Of a stretch of DNA of 6,989 nucleotides, positions 1 through 6,050 are shown piece by piece. The translations under genes and the position numbers were made by a program. The notes beneath the pieces were generated by a model, which saw only the letters and a list, made by a program, of their open reading frames with translations, made no database searches and was not told where the DNA came from. Position 1 is the stretch's first letter, and each line of letters starts with the position of its first letter. The stretch is from assembly GCA_038531315.1 (NCBI GenBank), contig JBCBBT010000091.1:1-6989 (forward strand). The letters are read 5' to 3'. This DNA is from JAJFFW01 sp038531315 (GTDB lineage Bacteria; Pseudomonadota; Alphaproteobacteria; Caulobacterales; Parvularculaceae).

Positions 1-353
1 CAGTCGTCATAGCGCGCCATGTCGCGAAAATGCCCGATCAGAATAAAGTCCTCGTCTCCGGTGACGGTGTAGCACTGAACAATTTCGTCCGTTGCGCGCA
101 TTTCTGATTTGAATGCGCTGTAGGTCTTCTGACTTTCTTTTTCAAAACGCACGGCGATGATCACGGTAATGCCGATTTTTGCCGGATCGACGAGACTGAC
201 GTCGGCGACAATATAGCCCTCGCGCCGAAGCCGCGCCGTCCTGCGCCGGGCCGAGGGTTCCGATAGCCCGACAGACGCGCCGATCTCGGCCATGGAAAGG
301 CGATTGTTGCGCTGAAGCGCGGCGAGGATGGCTTTGTCAAACGCATCGAGCAT
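1..353 (-). CDS. Lrp/AsnC-family transcriptional regulator (partial, C-terminus beyond left edge)
   Basis: 117 codons are present, starting at the ATG at 353 and reading left off the window. The N-terminus (MLDAFDKAILAALQRNNRLS) is the typical start of an Lrp/AsnC winged helix-turn-helix. Residues 1 to about 50 form the DNA-binding domain, including the recognition-helix stretch GLSEPSARRRTARLRREGYI. From about residue 62 (ITVIIAVRFEK) the ligand-binding RAM domain begins. It includes VTGDEDFILIG at 97-107, the Gly-Asp-x-Asp loop that forms part of the effector and oligomer interface in this family. A Shine-Dalgarno-like AAGGTG lies 5 nt upstream of the start. Family members bind DNA as dimers to octamers and sense amino acids; they commonly regulate themselves and a divergent neighbour. 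The gene is divergent from the propeller lipoprotein starting at 466. Ligand and targets cannot be told from the sequence. About 30-45 residues are probably missing, judging from the usual 150-165 aa length. Confidence 0.93.
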   Translation of the reverse strand, partial: MLDAFDKAILAALQRNNRLSMAEIGASVGLSEPSARRRTARLRREGYIVADVSLVDPAKIGITVIIAVRFEKESQKTYSAFKSEMRATDEIVQCYTVTGDEDFILIGHFRDMARYDD

Positions 354-465
354 TGGCGCACCTTACCCTAATTCGATCACGATCTCCGTGATTTTGATCG
401 TTTTTCGTCATCATACTTTCGTTTTCGATCAGACAGGTCAAGGCGTTCTGCGCTAGCTCTATCCC
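354..465. promoter_or_regulatory. Divergent intergenic region with repeated GATC-centred half-sites (possible Lrp-type operator)
   Basis: This 112-bp spacer is clearly richer in A/T than its surroundings and separates the regulator from the lipoprotein gene. It holds ATCACG (376-381) and CGTGAT (387-392) as an inverted repeat with a 5-nt centre, and a second inverted pair CGATCA (374-379) / TGATCG (395-400). TTCGATCA occurs at 372-379 and again at 424-431, a 52-bp interval close to five helical turns. Lrp/AsnC proteins often bind several phased degenerate palindromes next to their own gene, so an autoregulatory operator is a reasonable inference. On the minus strand TTGACC (441-436) and TATGAT (415-410) look like promoter hexamers, but the 20-nt spacing is too long to be convincing. 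No clear Shine-Dalgarno precedes the lipoprotein start. Confidence 0.4.
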
Positions 466-1485
466 ATGACCTCAACGATCATGCCCCTCGCCGCCGCCCT
501 TTTCTTGTCGTCAACAGCGCTCGCCGCCTGCGCCCCGCCGGGCGGCGCCCGTCAGCCAGCCATTTCAACGCCGCACGCATCCGGGCAGGAAGCGGCACAG
601 CCCGGCGCGCCGACCCGGTTTTTCCCGGCGGTTTTCAAACCCGAAGGCCGCATAACGCTGACCCCGGGCTTCAGTCCGGACGGGACCGTCATGTATTTTG
701 CACAAACAGAATGCGCGCCGATCTGGGAGTGCCCGCAGCGGCTGAAACGTTCCGTACGCACCGAAACGGGCTGGTCGGCGCCGGACCGTGTCGCGTTGCC
801 CGCCGATCCGCGGATTGAAGCGCGCGTTGACTATCCGAGCGTGACGCCGGACGGCGCAGCCTTGTTGTTTTCCTGGTCTGCGCCGCGTCCTGATCAAACC
901 GGGCCGTCGGTTTCGGAAAACTTTGACCTGTGGCGGCTCGACCTGACCGATCGCCAGGCGACGCCGACACTCCTGATGGGCCCGGATCTTAACCGCATCC
1001 GTGAGGGCGCGGTGAAATCGCTGCGCTTTGTCAATAACGAAACAGCGCCCAACCTCACGGTGGACGGCGATCTTTATTTCTGGAGCGAGCGGCTCGACGC
1101 GACGGGCGAGCGCGATGTTTTCCTGGCGCGCGCCGACGGCGCAGGCGGCTTTTTAAAACCGGAACCCCTGCCTGCGCCGATTAACTCACCCGACCGCGAC
1201 GACGGCGCCTGGGTCTCGCCCGACGGCGCCCTGATGCTGATCACCTACGCCAATCGCGGCGGCTGCGGCGGCAACGATCTTTTTATTGCAAGGCGCATCA
1301 ACGGCGCCTGGAGTGCGCCCAAAAACCTCGGGTGCAAGATTAATTCGCCCTATGACGAATACGCCGCAAGCATCATCCCCGGAACGACGACCATCGTCTT
1401 CCCCTCGGACCGGCCAACGCCCGAAAACGGGGACCGCTCGGTCCAGCTATGGCAGGCGGAGCTCACCCTCAGCGAAAATTTCTGA
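466..1485 (+). CDS. PD40/TolB-like beta-propeller lipoprotein
   Basis: A 339-aa protein with a lipoprotein-type signal: a hydrophobic stretch then L19-A20-A21-C22, with C22 the predicted lipidated first mature residue. The mature part shows PD40 (WD40-like) propeller motifs at about residues 69-80 (FSPDGTVMYFAQ), 124-136 (PSVTPDGAALLFS), 195-207, 246-262 (WVSPDGALMLITYA) and 297-312, roughly five blades. These alternate with linker signatures such as GWSAPDRVALP, PINSPDRDD and AWSAPKNLGCKINSPYDEY that are common in this superfamily. C83/C89 and C267/C290 could form periplasmic disulfides. Such propellers usually serve as protein- or ligand-binding scaffolds in the envelope; no catalytic residues are visible, and the specific role is unknown. 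The ATG at 466 is the earliest start, because an in-frame TAG lies at 454. An alternative ATG at 481 would leave a short signal. Oddly, there is no positive charge before the hydrophobic core and no good ribosome site. Confidence 0.85.
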   Translation: MTSTIMPLAAALFLSSTALAACAPPGGARQPAISTPHASGQEAAQPGAPTRFFPAVFKPEGRITLTPGFSPDGTVMYFAQTECAPIWECPQRLKRSVRTETGWSAPDRVALPADPRIEARVDYPSVTPDGAALLFSWSAPRPDQTGPSVSENFDLWRLDLTDRQATPTLLMGPDLNRIREGAVKSLRFVNNETAPNLTVDGDLYFWSERLDATGERDVFLARADGAGGFLKPEPLPAPINSPDRDDGAWVSPDGALMLITYANRGGCGGNDLFIARRINGAWSAPKNLGCKINSPYDEYAASIIPGTTTIVFPSDRPTPENGDRSVQLWQAELTLSENF

Positions 1486-1513
1486 CCCAACCGGTGCGCG
1501 TCGCCCTGCCGCG

Positions 1514-1545
1514 AAAAACCGCAACACAGCCGCTGAAGGTCGCGG
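1514..1545 (-). terminator. Intrinsic terminator behind the ycgN-like gene
   Basis: Read on the minus strand, CCGCGAC (1545-1539) pairs with GTTGCGG (1525-1519) as a 7-bp stem with one G-U wobble. A CAG/CTG pair nests inside the 13-nt loop, and five T residues (1518-1514) follow immediately. It lies about 40 bp after the TGA of the gene ending at 1586, which is the usual layout of a Rho-independent terminator. The plus strand has no T-run after the stem, so it probably does not terminate the propeller gene. Confidence 0.6.
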
Positions 1546-1585
1546 CGTTGATTGACAAGATCGCCTCCACACATCGGGTCACCGG

Positions 1586-2098
1586 TCAGCGGGCGCGGGT
1601 GATGCGGCTTTCGAGCATGTCGTCGTCGATCGCTTCTTCAGGGACGAGATCGGCGGCGACGGCGACGCCGGCGTTGACGACACTGTCGCGATCACCGGTC
1701 AGCAAGGGGTGCCAGTCCGGCAGCGACTGGCCGCGGGCGAGACGGCGATAGGCGCAAGTCTCCGGCATCCAGTCGAGGGCGGCGGCGTTTTCAGGGGTCA
1801 GGCGCACACAGTCGGGCACGCGCGCCGCGCGATTTTGATAATCCGTACACCGCCGTTGCGCCGGATCAAACAAACGGCACGCGACATCGGTCTCGAAGAC
1901 GTCGCCGGTTTCTTCGTTGTGGAGGATATAAAGACAGCACCGACCGCACCCGTCGCACAGCGCTTCCCATTCGGCGTCGTTCATGGCGGAGAGTTTTTTT
2001 GTCTCCCAATAGCGCGGGGCGAGCGCCGCGCCGCGCGCGCCGTCGCGGTGTCGTCCGGATTTCTTTTCGCTCACGCCAGATTTCTTATCGGTCATCAT
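1586..2098 (-). CDS. ycgN: YcgN family (UPF0260) cysteine-cluster protein
   Basis: A 170-aa cytosolic protein that closely follows the E. coli YcgN pattern: a YWETKKLSAMNDAEWEALCDG lead-in (residues 30-50), the CxxCxxCC cluster at C48, C51, C54 and C55, then DVACRLFD with C74, and C84, C97 and C115. The conserved block MPETCAYRRLARGQSLPDWH (111-130) and PLLTG follow. The eight cysteines suggest binding of zinc or an iron-sulfur cluster, in line with the wider YkgJ-type zinc/iron-chelating family, but the biochemical function is unknown. E. coli YcgN is about 153 aa, so this copy has a modest, polar, Lys/Arg-rich N-terminal addition. The frame stays open back to an ATG at 2302, but the extra 68 codons show no family similarity. 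I chose the tandem ATG-ATG at 2098/2095, which a GGGGGT stretch precedes by 3 and 6 nt; the second ATG is better spaced. The gene is convergent with the propeller gene and divergent from the penicillin-binding protein. Confidence 0.93.
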   Translation of the reverse strand: MMTDKKSGVSEKKSGRHRDGARGAALAPRYWETKKLSAMNDAEWEALCDGCGRCCLYILHNEETGDVFETDVACRLFDPAQRRCTDYQNRAARVPDCVRLTPENAAALDWMPETCAYRRLARGQSLPDWHPLLTGDRDSVVNAGVAVAADLVPEEAIDDDMLESRITRAR

Positions 2099-2353
2099 CG
2101 ACCCCCATCCCGCCCGCTTGTTCGCACCATGTGGCGGCGTCGCGCCGCGCCCTGATCGCGCCGCCGCATCACCGCCGCCGCGCCAATGACGGGCGCAAAC
2201 CCGGATTTCGCGCCCTGATTGCGGCCCTTTCGCGTCTTGAATGCGCCATGCTTGCCCCGCAAGACTAGGCCGGTTGGGCCATTTGCGCCACTGATTGCAC
2301 ACTCATTGGCGGCGCCAACGCCCGGGCGGGCGGGCGCCGGCGCGGTGCGATCC

Positions 2354-2383
2354 TTGCTGCGCAGGGCATTGGACCCGTATTAT
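2354..2383 (+). promoter_or_regulatory. Possible sigma70-type promoter for the penicillin-binding protein gene
   Basis: TTGCTG at 2354-2359 (3 of 6 to the -35 consensus) and TATTAT at 2378-2383 (5 of 6 to the -10 consensus) are separated by 18 nt. Transcription would start near 2390 and give a leader of about 70 nt. TATTATAAG is the most A/T-rich patch in this spacer. The -35 match is weak, and alphaproteobacterial promoters vary, so this remains a candidate only. Confidence 0.35.
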
Positions 2384-2440
2384 AAGACACCGAAAAGGGC
2401 GCCCGCCAACCGCCCGATTGGGGTCCGTGAAGAAGGCGTC

Positions 2441-2449
2441 AGGAACAGG
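2441..2449 (+). promoter_or_regulatory. Ribosome-binding region that supports the TTG start
   Basis: AGGAACAGG carries two purine-rich AGG cores; the second ends 9 nt before the TTG at 2459. An in-frame TAG at 2450-2452 rules out any earlier start, and no ATG or GTG start occurs in frame near the 5' end. The next in-frame ATG is at 2786, which would remove the whole cytoplasmic tail. TTG at 2459 is therefore the best start. Confidence 0.45.
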
Positions 2450-2458
2450 TAGCGCGCG

Positions 2459-4801
2459 TTGTCGACTGAGAAGCGAAAAACCAACCGAAAAAGCCGGGCG
2501 AACGGCGGCGCCTCGCGCACCCCGCTGGCGCTCGTCGGCGCCGGCCTGGCGCGCATCGGCGCGGGCGTCAAAGATGTCGGCGGCGACTTCGCCACCGCCT
2601 GGCGGCTCTTCCGCGAGGACCTCGCGCGCCGCAGCCGCGTCGCGGGCCGGTTAAAGAAATCAACGAAAAAAGCGAGCGCCAAATCCAGTCGGAGAAAAAA
2701 CCGAAAAAAAACACATAAGCGCCGCCGGACGACATCCCAACGTCGCTTTCAAGGACCCATTGAGGCCTTCTTCAAGGGCCGCCCCATGCGGCTTGCCGCC
2801 CTTGGCGCGTCCCTTGGCTCGCTGGCGCTCGGGGCCGGGCTTGCGGCGGCGTTTTTGTATTTCGCCCCGCGCGATCAGATCGGCGCCGACTTATGGGCGG
2901 TCAATCGCCTGCCGTCGGTGATCGTGCTTGATCGGTATGGGGATGAAGTCGCCGCCCGGGGCGCGCGCTACGGCGAGGCGGTGCGTATCGAAGACCTGCC
3001 CGATCATCTCGTGAACGCTTTTCTCGCCACGGAGGACCGGCGGTTTTACAACCACATGGGCGTCGATATCCGCGGCACCATGCGGGCGGCGTTTTCAAAC
3101 ATCAAATCCGGCGGCGTCGTCGAAGGCGGCTCGACGATCACACAGCAGCTCGCCAAGGTTCTCTTTCTGTCGCCGGAACAAACCTATGAGCGCAAGATCC
3201 GCGAGGCGTTGCTCGCGCTCTGGCTCGAAGGCCATTACGAGAAAAATGAAATCCTGTCGCTTTATCTGAACCGGATTTATCTGGGCGCCGGCGCCTACGG
3301 GATTGAAAGCGCCTCGAAGACCTATTTCAACAAATCCGCGTCTGACGTGACGCTCGCCGAGGCGGTGTTGCTGGCGGGCCTGCCCAAGGCGCCGTCGTCG
3401 CTGGCGCCGACGCAAAATCCGTTCGGCGCGGAGAGCCGCGCCCGCGAAGTGCTCGACAATCTTCTGGAAACCGGCGCCGTGACGCCGTTTGAAGCGCGCA
3501 CGGCGAGGGAAAACCCGCCGGTCATCACGTCTTCCAATGTCGATGCGGGCCTTGGATATTTCTTCGATTATGTCGCCGCCAAAGCGCAGGAATACGCGAT
3601 CGCGCGAGCCAATGACGCCAGCAATAACAGCGCCAGTAACAATAGCGCCAGTGACAATAGCGCAGGTGACGGTAGCGCCGGCGAAAAAAACAGCGGCGCG
3701 GCGCGCGCTCAGGCGACCATCAGAAACGATCTGATCGTCTCAACGACGCTTGACTTGCGCATGCAAAAAGCCGCCGAAGCCGCCATCGCCAAAGCGATCA
3801 CGACAGAAGCAAAACTCGCCGGCGCCGAACAGGCCGCCCTCGTCGCCTATGATGCGGACGGGGCCCTGCGCGCGCTTGTCGGCGGGGTTTCCTATGTCGA
3901 AAGCCAGTTTAACCGCGCGACGCAGGCCAAACGCCAACCGGGCTCGGCCTTTAAACCGTTCGTCTACGTCGCAGCGCTCGAAAACGGCGTCACCACGCAA
4001 ACAAAATTCATCGACCAGCCGGTCGATATCGACGGGTGGCGGCCGGAAAACTATTCAGGCCGCTTCGACGGGCCCATGCGGCTCACTGAAGCGCTCGCCA
4101 AATCCGTCAACACCATCGCTGTACAGATCACCGAACAGGTCGGGCGCAAGAAAGTCGCCGAAGCCGCCAAGCGCCTTGGCGTCAAGGCCGACGTGCCGGC
4201 CCATCCCTCGATCGCGCTCGGGGCCTCGAACATGACGCTGGAGGATTTGACCGCGGCGTATCTGCCGCTGGCGCGCGGCGGGCTTTCCGCCGATCCTTAT
4301 GCGATCACCAAGATCGTCGACCAGAGCGGCAATATCGTCTTTGAGCGCGACGCCGCGCCGGCCAAACGCGTCTTGTCCGCCAAAGTCTCGCGCGACATGA
4401 ACCACCTTCTCTACCAGGTGATGCATAATGGGACCGGCGGGCGCGCCCAGCTTGGCCGGCGGGCCGCCGTCGGCAAGACCGGCACCACGAATGACTGGCG
4501 CGACGCCTGGTTTATGGGGTACACGGCGCAAATGACCGCCGGCGTCTGGGTCGGCAATGATAATTTCCGCGGCATGGAAAAGATCACCGGCGGGAAAATC
4601 CCGGCGGAAATCTGGCGCGACTTCATGCTCGCCGCCCATCAGGACCTGCCGCGCCGCCCGATCAACGGCGCAACGCCCGCGGTCATCCACGCCGATGAAG
4701 ACGCGCTCTTGTCGTTCTATGACGACGTCGCGCGCGGCCTGCGCACCGTCCGCCGCGACGGCGGCGACGGCGGCGGACGGCGCGTCTTCAGACGACGGTA
4801 A
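2459..4801 (+). CDS. Bifunctional class A penicillin-binding protein (PBP1a family)
   Basis: A 780-aa peptidoglycan synthase that polymerises lipid II glycan chains and cross-links stem peptides on the periplasmic face of the inner membrane. Residues 1-110 are a basic cytoplasmic tail (21 Lys/Arg among residues 57-96), and 112-135 form the single membrane anchor. The glycosyltransferase (GT51) domain has EDRRFYNHMGVD with catalytic E192, GGSTITQQLAK (223-233), RKIREALLALWLE (245-257, with E249) and LYLNRIYLGAGAYGIE (269-284). The transpeptidase domain has PGSAFKP with nucleophile S496 and K499, SVN (549-551) and KTG (673-675), so both activities look intact. At 780 aa it is shorter than E. 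coli PBP1a (850): the interdomain linker is brief, lacks an obvious OB-fold domain, and holds an Asn/Ser/Ala repeat at 387-411. The C-terminus ends in a Gly/Arg-rich tail. Translation starts at TTG. Which of several alphaproteobacterial class A paralogues this is cannot be settled from the window. Confidence 0.97.
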   Translation: MSTEKRKTNRKSRANGGASRTPLALVGAGLARIGAGVKDVGGDFATAWRLFREDLARRSRVAGRLKKSTKKASAKSSRRKNRKKTHKRRRTTSQRRFQGPIEAFFKGRPMRLAALGASLGSLALGAGLAAAFLYFAPRDQIGADLWAVNRLPSVIVLDRYGDEVAARGARYGEAVRIEDLPDHLVNAFLATEDRRFYNHMGVDIRGTMRAAFSNIKSGGVVEGGSTITQQLAKVLFLSPEQTYERKIREALLALWLEGHYEKNEILSLYLNRIYLGAGAYGIESASKTYFNKSASDVTLAEAVLLAGLPKAPSSLAPTQNPFGAESRAREVLDNLLETGAVTPFEARTARENPPVITSSNVDAGLGYFFDYVAAKAQEYAIARANDASNNSASNNSASDNSAGDGSAGEKNSGAARAQATIRNDLIVSTTLDLRMQKAAEAAIAKAITTEAKLAGAEQAALVAYDADGALRALVGGVSYVESQFNRATQAKRQPGSAFKPFVYVAALENGVTTQTKFIDQPVDIDGWRPENYSGRFDGPMRLTEALAKSVNTIAVQITEQVGRKKVAEAAKRLGVKADVPAHPSIALGASNMTLEDLTAAYLPLARGGLSADPYAITKIVDQSGNIVFERDAAPAKRVLSAKVSRDMNHLLYQVMHNGTGGRAQLGRRAAVGKTGTTNDWRDAWFMGYTAQMTAGVWVGNDNFRGMEKITGGKIPAEIWRDFMLAAHQDLPRRPINGATPAVIHADEDALLSFYDDVARGLRTVRRDGGDGGGRRVFRRR
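3617..3691 (+). repeat. 15-bp tandem repeat encoding Ala-Ser-Asn/Asp-Asn-Ser units
   Basis: Consecutive 15-bp units begin at 3617, 3632, 3647 and 3662, with a decayed fifth from 3677. They encode ASNNS, ASNNS, ASDNS, AGDGS and then AGEKN. The period is a multiple of three, so unit gain or loss would keep the frame. The repeat sits in the linker between the transglycosylase and transpeptidase domains, where length change should be tolerated. Divergence rises towards the 3' end, as expected for an ageing minisatellite. Confidence 0.75.
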
Positions 4802-4883
4802 GCCGCCCGCCCGGTTTTGGCGTGAATACTCAATTAGAAGGGTGGAAACTCGCCAATTTCAGACAAAGGCGCAGCGTCATGCT

Positions 4884-5035
4884 CCTCCCCCGCTCGCGGG
4901 GGAGGTGTCGAGCGCAGCGAGACGGAGGGGGTTCTAACGCTCGTCATTGAAGAAGACGTTTCAACAGTTTTCATTGCTGGTCGTCCGTGAACCCCCATCG
5001 GCCCTTCGGGCCACTTCCCCCGCAAGCGGGGGAAG
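4884..5035. repeat. Paired GC-rich hairpins in inverted orientation (REPIN/BIME-like element)
   Basis: Hairpin A pairs CCTCCCCCGC (4884-4893) with its exact complement (4896-4905) around a 2-nt TC. Hairpin B pairs CTTCCCCCGC (5014-5023) with its exact complement (5026-5035) around AA. Each is followed, towards the element centre, by TG, a variable 15-19 nt and then GGGGGTTC (4927-4934, and the complement at 4989-4996). The two arms are therefore inverted copies of one unit around a 54-nt centre. The arms match at 19 of 22 hairpin positions, and two of the three differences are a compensatory pair that keeps the stem (C-G in A, T-A in B). This is the architecture of REPIN/BIME palindromic repeats, which are typically moved by RAYT (TnpA_REP) enzymes. 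No such gene is present here, so class membership is inferred. Confidence 0.6.
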
Positions 5036-5212
5036 AAGAGACCCTACGCAACGTCGCCTTCGGGCCAAATCCGGTCATGCTGGCCAGGTGTCGAACCTAT
5101 TCCCTGACTTTTGTGACGGAAGCGGCGTTCGAACTTTCCTCATGGAGACCGCTCAGTGCACTGATGATCTGGACGACTTCCGCCGGCGTCGGATTGCGCC
5201 TTCGGACGCATC

Positions 5213-5234
5213 AAAAACAGGCAAGAAAGCCCGT
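5213..5234 (-). terminator. Intrinsic terminator of the SH3b lipoprotein gene
   Basis: On the minus strand ACGGGC (5234-5229) pairs with GCCTGT (5222-5217), six base pairs with one G-U, around the loop TTTCTT. The run of T residues that begins with the last stem base extends to 5213. It starts only 6 bp after the TAA at 5243-5241. The short T-run makes it a moderate rather than strong terminator. Confidence 0.6.
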
Positions 5235-5240
5235 CTCGAT

Positions 5241-6050
5241 TTAGTATAGCCGCACGGGCGCGCCTTCTTCCGGGCGGCGCAGGCGCCAGCCGTCGCCCCC
5301 GTCGCTGGACTTGTCGCCGGCCTTATCGCAGGCGACGCCGGACCAGCGGTCGCTGCGGCCGGCGACGCGGATCGTTTGTTCGAACGCGCGGCACAGATGC
5401 GGGCGGCGCGTCGGCCCGCCGGCGAGATCAAGCTCGAGGCCGGGGCGGCGCACCATCAGCTTTTCATAAACAAAGCCGCGGATCTCGCCGTCGATGGCAA
5501 TCAGCATCCAGGGCTCGCCGACGACGCGGCCGATCACCTCAACGCCTGTGCCTGAGTCCAGTTGCTCGGCGATCCTGGTTTCCGTCGACGGCCCGAAACG
5601 GACATTGGAATTGCGCGTCACGACATATTCGCCAAGTTCGGTCTCATAGGCGTGGGACAAAAACAGGCCGGGGCGGAAATCGATCAGCGCGCTCGGATCG
5701 GCCAGAAGATTGCCGACCTGACGCGGGCCCGGCGTCACGGCGCCGCTTGCGGAAGCGCCGGTCCAGCGCGCGGCGTCGCCGGCCGCGCCCTGTTCCATCG
5801 CCTCAAGGAAAGTATCGTAAAGCGCCTCGACGTCGCGGCCCGACATTTCGGCGCTGAGGGCTGAACCTTCCGCATAGTTAATCTTGCCGCCGATGCCGGC
5901 GAAGCCGCCGCTGGTCCCGCAGCCCGCGATAAGGGCGAGGCCCGCCGCCGCCGCGAGCGCGCGCGCCAGACGCGTCGGCGCCGTCGCCGTCCGCCCGGTT
6001 GCGACCTTTGGTTGTCCTGCGCCCTTAATTTTTGCTGTCATCGCACCCAT
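5241..6050 (-). CDS. SH3b-domain lipoprotein with split 17-kDa surface-antigen-like domain
   Basis: A 269-aa predicted lipoprotein. A basic N-terminus is followed by a hydrophobic core and the lipobox I41-A42-G43-C44, so the mature protein starts at C44. Residues 142-199 (from EYVVTRNSNVRFGPSTETRI to GFVYEKLMV) form a bacterial SH3 domain, a fold that usually binds peptidoglycan or peptides. On either side are pieces that resemble the two halves of the C-terminal domain of RT0821/17-kDa rickettsial-type surface antigens. Residues 63-110 hold a helix, then AARWTGASASGAVTPGP; residues 219-257 hold LCRAFEQTIRVAGR, then SGVACD and GDGWRL, with C220/C241 as a likely disulfide. The SH3b thus appears nested inside that domain. 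It probably sits in the envelope facing the periplasm, with a structural or binding role and no catalytic motif. The ATG at 6050 is the longest start and has only a weak GC-rich ribosome site; the ATG at 6041 is also possible, and both keep the signal. Confidence 0.85.
   Translation of the reverse strand: MGAMTAKIKGAGQPKVATGRTATAPTRLARALAAAAGLALIAGCGTSGGFAGIGGKINYAEGSALSAEMSGRDVEALYDTFLEAMEQGAAGDAARWTGASASGAVTPGPRQVGNLLADPSALIDFRPGLFLSHAYETELGEYVVTRNSNVRFGPSTETRIAEQLDSGTGVEVIGRVVGEPWMLIAIDGEIRGFVYEKLMVRRPGLELDLAGGPTRRPHLCRAFEQTIRVAGRSDRWSGVACDKAGDKSSDGGDGWRLRRPEEGAPVRLY

Larger units (their letters stand above)
2099..2458. other. 360-bp divergent intergenic spacer
   Basis: This spacer lies between the ycgN-like start and the penicillin-binding protein start. 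Both strands contain open frames, but they give Arg/Pro/Ala-rich translations with no recognisable family, as expected for GC-rich non-coding DNA. I see no tRNA, other RNA gene or mobile element. The only signal I can support is a promoter-like pair reading right at 2354-2383. I could not find a convincing promoter for the ycgN side. Confidence 0.5.
4802..5240. other. 439-bp convergent intergenic spacer
   Basis: This spacer lies between the 3' ends of the penicillin-binding protein and the SH3b lipoprotein. It contains the paired-hairpin element at 4884-5035 and the minus-strand terminator at 5213-5234. The remaining stretches (4802-4883 and about 5067-5212) show no gene, RNA or mobile-element signature that I recognise. 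Short open frames here give no family-like translation. No T-tailed hairpin was found that would terminate the plus-strand gene. Confidence 0.6.

Noticed and set aside
552..970. Minus-strand open frames opposite the propeller lipoprotein
   Set aside because: They have no recognisable domains and are explained by the plus-strand gene, whose PD40 motifs are clear.
1579..1703. 12-bp direct repeat TCACCGGTCAGC at 1579-1590 (over the ycgN stop) and 1692-1703
   Set aside because: A 12-bp repeat at this distance in GC-rich coding DNA can arise by chance, and no further similarity surrounds the two copies.
2295..2654. Plus-strand open frame overlapping the penicillin-binding protein start
   Set aside because: It is an Arg/Ala-rich out-of-frame translation without family features, and it overlaps the better-supported gene.
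4884..4905. Hairpin A as a terminator of the penicillin-binding protein gene
   Set aside because: No T-run follows on the plus strand, and the same stem recurs inverted at 5014-5035, which fits a repeat element better.
5070..5135. Possible tRNA fragment on the minus strand around GGTTCGACACC
   Set aside because: A T-loop-like TTCGA is present, but no D-arm, anticodon arm or complementary acceptor end could be found at the right distances.
5153..5164. Perfect 12-bp palindrome TCAGTGCACTGA
   Set aside because: One or two such palindromes are expected by chance in about 7 kb, and it lies between convergent gene ends where an operator has no obvious job.
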